Part shown: piece by piece, positions 18,635 through 26,348 of the stretch
How the letters are laid out: every line of letters starts with the position of its first letter
Numbering within the stretch: position 1 is the stretch's first letter
Assembly (NCBI GenBank): GCA_016125225.1
Contig: WGME01000009.1
Span: 124,001 to 188,000, forward strand
Length of the DNA stretch: 64,000 nucleotides
Reading direction: 5' to 3'
From: a bacterium
GTDB taxonomy: Bacteria; Planctomycetota; Planctomycetia; Planctomycetales; Planctomycetaceae
Position numbers and translations under genes: made by a program
Notes under the pieces: model-generated
Told to the model about the DNA's origin: nothing
The model's database searches: none
What the model saw: only the letters and a program-made list of their open reading frames with translations

Positions 18635-18841
18635 GGACGTCGGCTACGATTGCAGGACAATGCGAGTGCAACCGGTCGGTAGAGTTCGCGGTTGCGGGCA
18701 TGATCCTATCGAACCTGCGGGAATTTTTCGTGTCCGCCCAAAGCCATTCGCCCTCCGCGATTGTCCACGTTACAATAGTCCGGATTCAACGCGGATTCTC
18801 TACCCACCGCGTAACTGCTGACCACGCCAAGAGATCGATCG

Positions 18842-20248
18842 ATGAGCGACCGTCGTAATCTGTTCCACAAAGTTTGGGATCTGCACACTGTCCGCACGTT
18901 GCCTTCGGGGCAAACGCAACTTTTCATCGGGTTGCACCTGATCCACGAAGTCACCAGCCCGCAAGCCTTTGCGATTCTTCGTGAGCGCGGGTTGAAGGTG
19001 CCATTCCCGGAACGGACCGTGGCCACGGTCGACCATATTGTGCCCACCGACAACCAGGCCCGCCCGTTTGCGGATGTCCTTGCCGAAGAAATGATGTCGG
19101 CGATCGAGCAGAACTGCCGCGATTTTGGTGTGCGGTTGTTCGACCTCAAGGACAACCGTCAAGGTGTGGTCCACATCGTGGGGCCTGAGCAGGGTCTGAC
19201 ACTGCCTGGCATGACCATCGTCTGTGGTGACAGCCACACCAGCACGCACGGGGCGTTCGGTTCGATCGCGTTCGGCATCGGTACCAGCCAGGTGGCGGAT
19301 GTCCTCGCCACACAGACTTTGGCCTTGGCCCGACCCAAGGTGCGTCGCATCGAAGTCAACGGCCAACTGCGGCCAGGGGTCTTTGCCAAGGATGTCATCC
19401 TGCACATCATCCGCAAGCTCGGCGTGCAGGGGGGCGTGGGATATGCCTACGAGTATGCGGGCGAAGTCTTCGATGCCATGACGATGGAAGAACGCATGAC
19501 GGTCTGCAACATGAGCATCGAAGGGGGTGCTCGTTGCGGTTATGTGAACCCCGATCAGACGACGGTCGACTACATCCGCGGCCGTCCGTTTGCTCCGCAG
19601 GGGGAAGAGTTTGAACGTGCTGCCCAGTGGTGGGTGAGTCTCGCTTCCGGTCCCGATGCCGAATTCGATGACCACGTTTCGTTCAATGCGGCGGACATCG
19701 AGCCAACGGTCACGTGGGGCATCAATCCTGAGCAAGCGATCGGCGTGTCGGAACTCTTGCCGGCTGTGTCGGGCTTTCCCGCCGATGATCAAAAGGGCAT
19801 CCGCGAAGCCTTCGAGTATATGGATCTGCAGGAACAGAAACCGATCAAGGGGCTGAAAATCGATGTCGCCTTCATCGGCTCCTGCACCAACGGCCGCATC
19901 AGTGATCTGCGGGAAGCCGCCGCCTTAGTGAAAGGACGGCATGTGGCCGATGGCGTAAAAGCCCTTGTGGTGCCGGGATCGCAACAGGTCCGTGAACAGG
20001 CGATGAAAGAGGGGCTCGACAAGGTCTTCGAAGCCGCCGGTTTCCAATGGCGTGAAGCGGGCTGCTCGATGTGTCTGGCCATGAACCCGGACAAGCTGAA
20101 AGGCCGCGAAATTTGTGCGTCCTCCAGCAATCGCAATTTCAAAGGCCGCCAAGGCAGTCCCACCGGCCGTACCTTGCTGATGAGCCCCGCGATGGTCGCC
20201 GCCGCCGCCCTCACTGGCCAGGTGACCGATGTCAGAGAGTTGTTATAG
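18842..20248 (+). CDS. leuC: 3-isopropylmalate dehydratase large subunit
   Basis: 468 residues, the normal length for LeuC. It isomerises 2-isopropylmalate to 3-isopropylmalate in leucine synthesis, as a heterodimer with LeuD, using a [4Fe-4S] cluster. Cluster ligands are visible as the Cys in IGSCTNGR (about 345) and the pair in [10 protein letters not shown] (about 408 and 411). The substrate-site block [21 protein letters not shown] is intact at about 128-148. The ATG at 18842 has only a weak purine stretch (AAGAGATCG) upstream. Its partner leuD lies 3 kb downstream on the same strand, with four unrelated genes between; the usual arrangement is immediate adjacency. No leu attenuator or leader peptide with Leu codons was seen in the 200 bp upstream. 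Confidence 0.97.
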   Translation: MSDRRNLFHKVWDLHTVRTLPSGQTQLFIGLHLIHEVTSPQAFAILRERGLKVPFPERTVATVDHIVPTDNQARPFADVLAEEMMSAIEQNCRDFGVRLFDLKDNRQGVVHIVGPEQGLTLPGMTIVCGDSHTSTHGAFGSIAFGIGTSQVADVLATQTLALARPKVRRIEVNGQLRPGVFAKDVILHIIRKLGVQGGVGYAYEYAGEVFDAMTMEERMTVCNMSIEGGARCGYVNPDQTTVDYIRGRPFAPQGEEFERAAQWWVSLASGPDAEFDDHVSFNAADIEPTVTWGINPEQAIGVSELLPAVSGFPADDQKGIREAFEYMDLQEQKPIKGLKIDVAFIGSCTNGRISDLREAAALVKGRHVADGVKALVVPGSQQVREQAMKEGLDKVFEAAGFQWREAGCSMCLAMNPDKLKGREICASSSNRNFKGRQGSPTGRTLLMSPAMVAAAALTGQVTDVRELL

Positions 20249-20273
20249 CCGAAGTCCGATGGGAGGTCGTTTG

Positions 20274-20711
20274 ATGACGGAGACGATCGAGATGGGCCGA
20301 GTGCTGGTTCCTGCATTGGTGGAAAGTGTCGAGGATCTTTTTCGGTCAGCTCGGGGAGAAATCCCTCAAGAGGAAGTCCGTCGTGTAGCCATCAATGAAG
20401 CCCTTGTTGATACCGGAGCAACCACGCTCTGTCTGCCGGCCTCGATGATCGAGGAACTGGGATTGGTGTCATTCGGAGAACGGGTATCGATGTCGAGCCA
20501 GGGCCCCCGAAAGGCTCGGATCTTTGGCCCCGTCAAGCTGACCATTCAAGGCCGTGATTGTAATGTCGACGTGCTGGAATTGCCCGATGGCATACCGGCC
20601 CTGATTGGCCAGGTCCCGCTGGAACTGCTCGATTTCGTCGTCGATCCCCCCGGACGCCGCTTGATCGGCAACCCCGCCCACGGCGGCGAGCAGATGCTGG
20701 AGATGTATTGA
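20274..20711 (+). CDS. Retropepsin-like aspartic protease family protein
   Basis: 145 residues from the ATG at 20274, which has GGGAGG seven bases upstream. The aspartic protease signature is LVDTGATTLCLP (catalytic Asp near residue 46), followed by LIGQVPLELLDFVVDPPGRRLIGNP. This is one lobe, so by analogy with retropepsins it would work as a homodimer. Close relatives ending in GNPAHGGE are common in planctomycetes and cyanobacteria, often beside toxin-antitoxin or Uma2 genes, and have no defined substrate. It starts 25 bp after leuC and ends one base before the Uma2 start, so the two are probably translated from the leu transcript. Confidence 0.88.
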   Translation: MTETIEMGRVLVPALVESVEDLFRSARGEIPQEEVRRVAINEALVDTGATTLCLPASMIEELGLVSFGERVSMSSQGPRKARIFGPVKLTIQGRDCNVDVLELPDGIPALIGQVPLELLDFVVDPPGRRLIGNPAHGGEQMLEMY

Positions 20712-20712
20712 G

Positions 20713-21303
20713 ATGACTTCGACCGACATGCTCACGGCACGTCCTGAGATCGAACGGTTGTTTGATCAGCTTCTGCACATCGATGGCAAAGCGGAGATCG
20801 TGGACGGAAGGATTGTGATCATGTCACCGACACAGCCTTGGTCCGGAGAAGTGGCTGCGGAAATCTACTCCGCGCTCCGCAGTTATGCACGCCAGGTTCG
20901 ACGTGGTTGGGCAGTGACTGATGGTCAGACTTTTCGGGTGAATCTCCCGCATCGCGAATCCTTCTCGCCCGATGCTGCTTATCATGTTGGTGGCCGACAT
21001 CCGCAACATTATTACGAAGGGGCACCTGTTTTCGCTGCCGAAGTGCGCAGCCTCGGTGACTATGGTCCCCGCGCTGAACGATTGCTCGCCGAGAAACGCG
21101 AAGACTATTTTGCTTGTGGCACGCAAGTGGTGTGGGATGTCGATCTGCGCTCCAACGAGGTGATCCGCATGTATCGGGCAAGTGATCCCCTCACGCCAAT
21201 TATTTTTCATCCGAGTGACATCGCCCATGCGGAACCGGCAGTCCCGGGGTGGACCGTGCCAGTGAACGAATTGCTGCCGGATGACTGGGAACCGCTGGAA
21301 TAA
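20713..21303 (+). CDS. Uma2-family (DUF820) PD-(D/E)XK nuclease-like protein
   Basis: 196 residues. The fold signature is visible: an N-terminal helix-strand block with AEIVDGRIVIMSPT, then SPDAAYH, the PVFAAEVRS strand and the EKREDYFACGTQVVWDVDL segment, equivalent to the D, E and K of the PD-(D/E)XK active site. Uma2 proteins expand in cyanobacteria and planctomycetes; they are annotated as putative restriction endonucleases, but activity has rarely been tested. The start codon follows the protease stop by one base, which suggests coupling. The core has VRSLGDYG where VLSPSD is usual, a small deviation near the catalytic strand. Confidence 0.88.
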   Translation: MTSTDMLTARPEIERLFDQLLHIDGKAEIVDGRIVIMSPTQPWSGEVAAEIYSALRSYARQVRRGWAVTDGQTFRVNLPHRESFSPDAAYHVGGRHPQHYYEGAPVFAAEVRSLGDYGPRAERLLAEKREDYFACGTQVVWDVDLRSNEVIRMYRASDPLTPIIFHPSDIAHAEPAVPGWTVPVNELLPDDWEPLE

Positions 21304-21348
21304 GAAATTGTCTTTTTATTCACTCGACGAAGAGTTACGAGTTTTCAG

Positions 21349-22617
21349 ATGATAACTCTGATCGAAGCCCTAAATTATCGTTGTTTGCACTATATCCGAC
21401 AGCCACTTGATCGGTTTCACGTACTCGTAGGTCCAAATGCGAGTGGAAAAACAACATTTCTGGATGTCGTTGCCTTCTGCTCGGATTTTGTGACTGGGGG
21501 CTTGAAGCTGGCCTTGGAAAAACGTTCTCCAAATTTTCAGGATCTGGTTTTTGGACGAGCGGGAAAACGATTCGAGCTGGCCTTGGAATTTGCTGTTCCA
21601 GAAAACTTAAAGGCGCGAACCGCATTCTCGGAAACTGATCTCATTTGTCGTTACGAACTAGCCGTTGCGGCGAACTCCTCTTCAAACGAAGTTCTGGTTG
21701 ATTCTGAAGCTGTAAGATTCTTGTCAGCCTTGAATCGTAGCAAGCGGGCTGCTGTTGAGAGGAGTTTATTCCCAGATGAAGTTGATGCACCAGACAGCCT
21801 CGTGATGAAATCCGTGAAAGGTGTCAGGAAGGGACTTAGCAAGTCATTGACTGGAATTACGAACTTCTATTCCGAAGCAGACAAAAAGGCAGGCAAAGGC
21901 TGGACAATCAACCTAAGATTAGGTCCGCAGAAATCCGCACTCGCAAATCTACCCGAAGATCAAGACAAATTCCCCGTCTCGACATGGCTGAAAGAGTTGC
22001 TTACCAGTGGGGTTCAAACGCTGGCCTTAGACGGTCGAACTTTGAGAAGCGCAAGCCCTCCTAATCAGCCACGTCAATTCAAGACGGATGCATCAAACAT
22101 TCCTTGGGTAATTGAGGATTTCCGTTCGAAGTATCCGCAACGTTTTCAGAAATGGTTGATGCATCTTCGTGAAGCGCTACCAACCTTGCACGATGTTGAT
22201 ACTTATGAGCAACCGTGGGACAAGCATCGGTATATTCGTCTAGAGTACGACGACGGCCTAAAGATCCCTTCATGGACGGCTTCTGATGGTACACTTCGCC
22301 TATTAGCGCTCACTTTGCCAGCATTCTTGCCTGAATTGCATGGTGTGTTTCTCATCGAAGAACCAGAGAATGGTATCCACCCGAAGGCCGTTGAGATTTT
22401 GTACGAGGCATTGTCTTGCGTTTATCACGCCCAAATTCTTGTTGCTACGCATTCCCCGGTGCTCTTGGGGATGGTGAAACCTGAACAAATCTTGCGCTTC
22501 GCTCGCAACGATGCCGGTGCTACGGACATTGTCCGTGGTGACCGGCATCCAATGCTGACGGATTGGCAACAGGAGGTCAGCCTGCAAGATTACTTTGTGT
22601 CGGGCGTCTTGGGATGA
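21349..22617 (+). CDS. AAA family ATPase (SMC/OLD/RecF-like, AAA15/AAA21 type)
   Basis: 422 residues. Walker A GPNASGKTT is at 28-36, an ABC-like signature SDGTLRLLALTL at about 312-323, Walker B VFLIEEPENGIHP at about 333-345, and the H-loop ATHSPVLL near 366. These features, with a long variable insertion between Walker A and the signature and no coiled-coil arms, place it with the compact AAA15/AAA21 ATPases found in many defence systems. It overlaps the next gene by four bases (ATGA), indicating translational coupling and probably a physical complex. The DNA is GC-poorer than its surroundings: 28/60 G+C in the line starting at 21481, against 41/60 in leuC at 19321. The ribosome site is weak. 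Transfer from another genome is likely. Confidence 0.93.
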   Translation: MITLIEALNYRCLHYIRQPLDRFHVLVGPNASGKTTFLDVVAFCSDFVTGGLKLALEKRSPNFQDLVFGRAGKRFELALEFAVPENLKARTAFSETDLICRYELAVAANSSSNEVLVDSEAVRFLSALNRSKRAAVERSLFPDEVDAPDSLVMKSVKGVRKGLSKSLTGITNFYSEADKKAGKGWTINLRLGPQKSALANLPEDQDKFPVSTWLKELLTSGVQTLALDGRTLRSASPPNQPRQFKTDASNIPWVIEDFRSKYPQRFQKWLMHLREALPTLHDVDTYEQPWDKHRYIRLEYDDGLKIPSWTASDGTLRLLALTLPAFLPELHGVFLIEEPENGIHPKAVEILYEALSCVYHAQILVATHSPVLLGMVKPEQILRFARNDAGATDIVRGDRHPMLTDWQQEVSLQDYFVSGVLG

Positions 22618-23246
22618 ATCATTCTAAGCCGCTGAAAGACATTATCGTCCTTGTTGCCGACAAGCAAATGAAGGCCACAATTGAGGGCTTGCTGGGTGAG
22701 CGATCCAATTCTTTGCAAATTCGCAGACTGACGTTTGATGTGAAAGCACACCCGGAAAAGGACTCAGGTTGCTGCCAGAATTCAGCAGAGTTTCTCCGAC
22801 CTATGGTGAGACAATATGCCCACTGCCTAGTCATATTTGACTACGAAGGGTGCGGGAGAGAAAAGAAAGAACCACCGACTGCTATCGAAAATGCCGTTCA
22901 TGAACAACTTTCACGATCCGGATGGCAGGATCGCTGTTCAGTGATCGTAGTCGTGCCAGAACTTGAGAGCTGGGTCTGGTCCTCTTCCAGGAAAGTCGAT
23001 GAAGTTTGTGGTTGGAGCGCGCGTGATCCCGATTTAAGAACGTGGGTCGCTCAGCGATTCATGCTGTCATCATCGGGGAAGCCGACACGCCCGAAAGAGG
23101 CTTTAGAAGCGGCCCTTCAAGAGGTTAGTGAAGTTCTTTCATCCAGTTTATTTCGGCAGATGGCCCAAAAGGTCAGTTGGAAAAGCTGCCAGGATGAGTC
23201 GTTTCAGCGACTTGTAAGCGTTCTCCAGAATTGGTTCCCTGAATAG
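22614..23246 (+). CDS. Toprim/DUF4276-like protein resembling MAD4 of methylation-associated defence systems
   Basis: 210 residues from the ATG at 22614, overlapping the ATPase stop as ATGA. Visible: a first strand IIVLVADKQM (10-19), KAHPEKDSGCC (45-54), a second strand with acidic turn LVIFDYEGCG (72-81), a third with VIVVVPELESWVW (110-122), then a basic helical segment KPTRPKEALEAAL (156-168) and a C-terminal helix to WF. The alternation of hydrophobic strands ending in acidic residues is Toprim-like. From memory, the FDYEGCG and PELE.WVW blocks resemble proteins annotated MAD4; I could not check this. Like its partner it is GC-poor (26/60 in the line at 22861). A nuclease or effector role triggered by the ATPase is an inference from two-gene systems of similar layout. 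Confidence 0.8.
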   Translation: MNHSKPLKDIIVLVADKQMKATIEGLLGERSNSLQIRRLTFDVKAHPEKDSGCCQNSAEFLRPMVRQYAHCLVIFDYEGCGREKKEPPTAIENAVHEQLSRSGWQDRCSVIVVVPELESWVWSSSRKVDEVCGWSARDPDLRTWVAQRFMLSSSGKPTRPKEALEAALQEVSEVLSSSLFRQMAQKVSWKSCQDESFQRLVSVLQNWFPE

Positions 23247-23265
23247 TAAGGATTGACTAGCAATC

Positions 23266-23862
23266 ATGCCTCAACAAATTCTAACCGTCGTGGGTCGTAG
23301 TGTTCCGCTGGTGTTGGATGACATCGATACCGACCGCATCATTCCCGCGCGGTTTCTGCGTTGCGTGACGTTCGATGGTCTGGGCGAACATGCCTTTGAA
23401 GATGATCGCCAGCAGGACCCGCAGCATCCGTTCAATCTGCCGCAGTATCAAGGGGGCAAGATTCTGGTGGCGGGACGGAACTTCGGTTGCGGTTCGTCGC
23501 GTGAACATGCTCCGCAGGCATTGGCTCGCTGGGGCATTCAAGCCATCGTTGCCGAGTCGTTCGCCGAGATCTTTTTCGGCAACTGCACAGGCATGGGAAT
23601 TCCGTGCCTGCGGGCGAGTCGTGCCGATCTGGATCGGTTAGCCGCTGCCATCACTGCGAATCCACAAGCCGAAGTCACGGTCGATTTGCAGGCGTTGGAA
23701 GTCCGCTGCGGCGACATTGTGGCGAAGGTAGAAACGCTCGATTCCGCCCGGCAATCACTGATGTCCGGCAACTGGGACTTCCTCGGCCAACTGCTCGATG
23801 GACTCGACGCCGTGAAAGCTCGGACCAGTCAAATTCCGTATCTCAGCGGCTATTCCGTCTGA
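23266..23862 (+). CDS. leuD: 3-isopropylmalate dehydratase small subunit
   Basis: 198 residues, normal for LeuD. The swivelling-domain signatures are present: [13 protein letters not shown] near 19-31 and [14 protein letters not shown] near 69-82, which form the substrate-recognition loop that docks on LeuC. GC content returns to the local norm (37/60 in the line at 23461). It starts 19 bp after the Toprim/MAD4-like gene and has AAGGA 13 bases before the ATG, so it may depend on transcription through the four inserted genes. Its stop overlaps the end of the opposing phosphoesterase gene by 13 bp. Confidence 0.96.
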   Translation: MPQQILTVVGRSVPLVLDDIDTDRIIPARFLRCVTFDGLGEHAFEDDRQQDPQHPFNLPQYQGGKILVAGRNFGCGSSREHAPQALARWGIQAIVAESFAEIFFGNCTGMGIPCLRASRADLDRLAAAITANPQAEVTVDLQALEVRCGDIVAKVETLDSARQSLMSGNWDFLGQLLDGLDAVKARTSQIPYLSGYSV

Positions 23863-24728
23863 GTTGGCTCATCGTCCGCGGTGGTGCGGCGGAGTTTCGC
23901 GCGAATCATCGGATGGTCCGACGCTTCGGTCTCGAAGATGTCGGCGGTCATCGTGGTCAGCCCCTTGGCAAAAATCCAATCGATATTGCCTGCGGGAACG
24001 CCATCGTTCATGACATCGTGCAAGGGACTCGTCACCTGCGGTTGTCGGCGGAGATCGTCCAGTAGCGGGTCATTCGCAGGGGTATTCAGGTCGCCGACCA
24101 GAATCGCCGGGGCCTCCAGCGCGAGAAAAAGTTGCGTGATCAACTGGAGCTGCATCTGCCGATCCTGCTCGCGGTCGATATGGACTGCGAGCAGCTTCAG
24201 CGTCTGATCTTTCCAGGGGACATAGGCCAGAATCGCATTACGGAAGGCCTTGCCGCGAGTTCCCGGCAGTGGCAGCCGCTGGACTTGAGTCACGGCAACC
24301 CGCGACAGTAACGCATTCCCGAAATGTTCGTGGTACCAGTGTCGTTCGGTCGCCGCGAACCATGCCTCTCGGTAGATTTTGGGCGAGAGCTGCGTCGCCT
24401 GATTCTCTGCCAGAAGCGGAGCCCGCACCTCATAAAGGGCGGCGAGGTCGCAACCGCCAATGAGGTCTTGAATGCGGGACAAGTCGGTCTGGCCGTCGGT
24501 CCCTTTGCCGCTGTGGATGTTGAAGCTGGCAATCGTCACGAAGTTGCTGGTGAGCGGTCGGGACAGCGGCGTGGCCCCGTTGGTTGTCGATTCATTGGCA
24601 TGATGAACCAATGGCCGCGAAGCATCAGCGGGGTCGCGATCGGCCCCTTCGTAGATGACTCCGCCCACAATCACCGCCAGCAGCGACAATATCAGCAGGC
24701 GTCGTGAACGGGGAGCCGTGGTTGTCAT
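23850..24728 (-). CDS. Endonuclease/exonuclease/phosphatase (EEP) family protein, membrane-anchored
   Basis: 292 residues. An N-terminal membrane segment ([19 protein letters not shown]) with Arg residues before it suggests a signal anchor and an external catalytic domain. The EEP fold is supported by [13 protein letters not shown] near 68, a strand with Glu (LAALYEVR) for metal binding, [25 protein letters not shown] and the terminal [10 protein letters not shown], which supply the Asn, His and Asp residues of the active site. Substrates in this superfamily range from nucleic acids to phospholipids and inositol phosphates; none can be assigned here. It is convergent with leuD with a 13-bp overlap. 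Its start is about 35 bp beyond the end of cinA on the same strand, so they may share a transcript. Confidence 0.88.
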   Translation of the reverse strand: MTTTAPRSRRLLILSLLAVIVGGVIYEGADRDPADASRPLVHHANESTTNGATPLSRPLTSNFVTIASFNIHSGKGTDGQTDLSRIQDLIGGCDLAALYEVRAPLLAENQATQLSPKIYREAWFAATERHWYHEHFGNALLSRVAVTQVQRLPLPGTRGKAFRNAILAYVPWKDQTLKLLAVHIDREQDRQMQLQLITQLFLALEAPAILVGDLNTPANDPLLDDLRRQPQVTSPLHDVMNDGVPAGNIDWIFAKGLTTMTADIFETEASDHPMIRAKLRRTTADDEPTQTE

Positions 24729-24763
24729 CCTGACACACGCTTCCTGTTGAAACTGCGATCCGG

Positions 24764-26017
24764 TTATACGCCTTCAATCAGGCTGAGACGCAACAGATTC
24801 ATGGCCGATTTGGCGGTGCGGCTTTTGGCGATTGCCGGGTCGCCGAAGTGCTGTACCTGTTCGGTCCGTTGCCAGTTCGGTCCTGCGACGGCGACATACG
24901 AAGCCGGAACCGGTGCCAGCGGATCGTTGGGATCGAACTCCGGCACTTCGGTCACGGCGATCGCAAAGTCGGTGCCAAACCGGGCCCGGCAACCTTCCGC
25001 CATCGCCTGGGCGACTTCCGCGCTAATGGGGCCCTGATCCGCGAGTAAATCGGCTGGGACGGAAACGAGTTCGCGCTTGGCGATATTCGTCGGTACCACC
25101 ACGCCCCCCATGTAACAGGCCTCGAAACCTTTCACGCCGGTCAGTCGGTGAGCGAGCAAGCCGCCGGTTCCCGATTCGGCTGTGGAAAGAGATGCACGAC
25201 GCTGTTGCAGCAATCGGATCACGGCATGTTCCAGTTCCTCATCCTCTTCGCCAAAGACTAAAGTTCCCAGCCGATTGACGATCGCCACGCGAGACTTGTC
25301 GATCTTTTCCCGGCATTCTTCGATCGAAGAACCTTGGGCGGTGACGCGCATGGTGATGGTGGCTTCATGGGCGGTGATGCCGATGTCGGGGTCGCGGCCT
25401 CGTGCCGTCAAATCGCCGAGCATCTCTTCAATCTGCGATTCTCCGCCTCCAAAGCAGTTGATGCGGGCCCGCCGGATGACACGGTCGCCGCCATCCAGCC
25501 GGCTGAGCACCTGCTGCCGAAACATCATTTTCATTTCGCTGGGAACGCCGGGCATGGCGGCAATGCGGCAGGGCGAAAATCGATTGGGTCGCGGTACCAC
25601 CACCCAGATGCCCGGTGCCGTCCCGCGCGGATTGCTCAACGGTTCGCTCCCCTCGGGGAACATCGCCTGAATAACATTCCGCTCCGGCATGGCCCGGTTA
25701 CGGCGCGAAAACATCTGCTTCACATGTTCCAGTGAGGGTTCGTGCATCACCAGCGGTTTACCGAGAAAGGCCGACAGGGCATCCCGGGTGAGATCATCGA
25801 GCGTCGGCCCAAGTCCGCCCGTCATCAGCACAATGTCGGAGCGTTCCGAGGCAATCCGCAGGGCGCCAATCATGGCGTCGAGATCGTCGGAGATCGTAGT
25901 GTGCGCGACCACGGGAATGCCGATTTCGGCAAGTTCCAGGCTGAGCCACTGGCTATTGGTATCGAGCTTGGCTCCCGTGGTGATTTCAGAACCGACGCTC
26001 AGAATTTCGGCGTGCAT
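24764..26017 (-). CDS. cinA: CinA family nicotinamide-nucleotide amidase/competence-damage protein
   Basis: 417 residues, the length of two-domain CinA. The N-terminal MoaB/MogA-like domain (COG1058) is shown by EILSVGSEITTGAKLDTNSQWL, then LMTGGLGPTLDDLTRDAL and PGIWV/MPGVPSEMK. The C-terminal domain contains STAESGTGGLLAHRLT and a MGGVVVPTNIAKRELV block, the site that deamidates NMN to nicotinic acid mononucleotide in pyridine nucleotide salvage; the N-terminal domain in some members is an ADP-ribose pyrophosphatase. The canonical SCTGG of the amidase is SGTGG here, so the cysteine is replaced by glycine; the catalytic Ser/Lys pattern otherwise looks present. It is divergent from the PPC gene. 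Confidence 0.93.
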   Translation of the reverse strand: MHAEILSVGSEITTGAKLDTNSQWLSLELAEIGIPVVAHTTISDDLDAMIGALRIASERSDIVLMTGGLGPTLDDLTRDALSAFLGKPLVMHEPSLEHVKQMFSRRNRAMPERNVIQAMFPEGSEPLSNPRGTAPGIWVVVPRPNRFSPCRIAAMPGVPSEMKMMFRQQVLSRLDGGDRVIRRARINCFGGGESQIEEMLGDLTARGRDPDIGITAHEATITMRVTAQGSSIEECREKIDKSRVAIVNRLGTLVFGEEDEELEHAVIRLLQQRRASLSTAESGTGGLLAHRLTGVKGFEACYMGGVVVPTNIAKRELVSVPADLLADQGPISAEVAQAMAEGCRARFGTDFAIAVTEVPEFDPNDPLAPVPASYVAVAGPNWQRTEQVQHFGDPAIAKSRTAKSAMNLLRLSLIEGV

Positions 26018-26166
26018 GCGGGCATCTATGATCTAATGAGGTAAAGCGACAGCGCCCGTGTATTGTGGGGTACCGGCCATCTGACTGTCAAAGGCGGAAC
26101 CACCGGCGGACTCTTCCTGCCCGTCTCGACCCTTCCGCAGGATTTGCTGAGAACATCCCTTTCCGT

Positions 26167-26196
26167 TTGACGACCGTGAGGGGAGTAACGTATGAT
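26167..26196 (+). promoter_or_regulatory. Predicted sigma70-type promoter for the PPC and DUF1549/DUF1553 genes
   Basis: TTGACG, an 18-bp spacer and TATGAT lie in the 331-bp divergent region between cinA and the PPC gene. Five of six bases match at each box. The predicted start near 26203 leaves a leader of about 145 nt before the ATG at 26349. No other strong signal was seen in this intergenic stretch. Confidence 0.5.
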
Positions 26197-26348
26197 CCTA
26201 TCAACAGGGTTTGATGGTTAACGACTGTTGAGCCCTCCCGCCGGAAGTTGCTGGATGATCCACGGCTTCCCACTGTTTGCCCAGCCCGATATGCATCGGC
26301 CCTGTCGATGCCCACGATTTCGTTCACTCCTGCCGAGGCACCCACGGC

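Noticed and set aside
18635-18841. leu leader peptide or T-box/riboswitch upstream of leuC
   Set aside because: No run of Leu codons and no leader-type stem or T-box was found; TACAAT at 18771 lacks a matching -35 box.
21349-23246. Complete methylation-associated defence system (MADS)
   Set aside because: Only an ATPase and a MAD4-like protein are present; no methyltransferase, kinase-type or specificity component lies nearby, so the full system is not supported.
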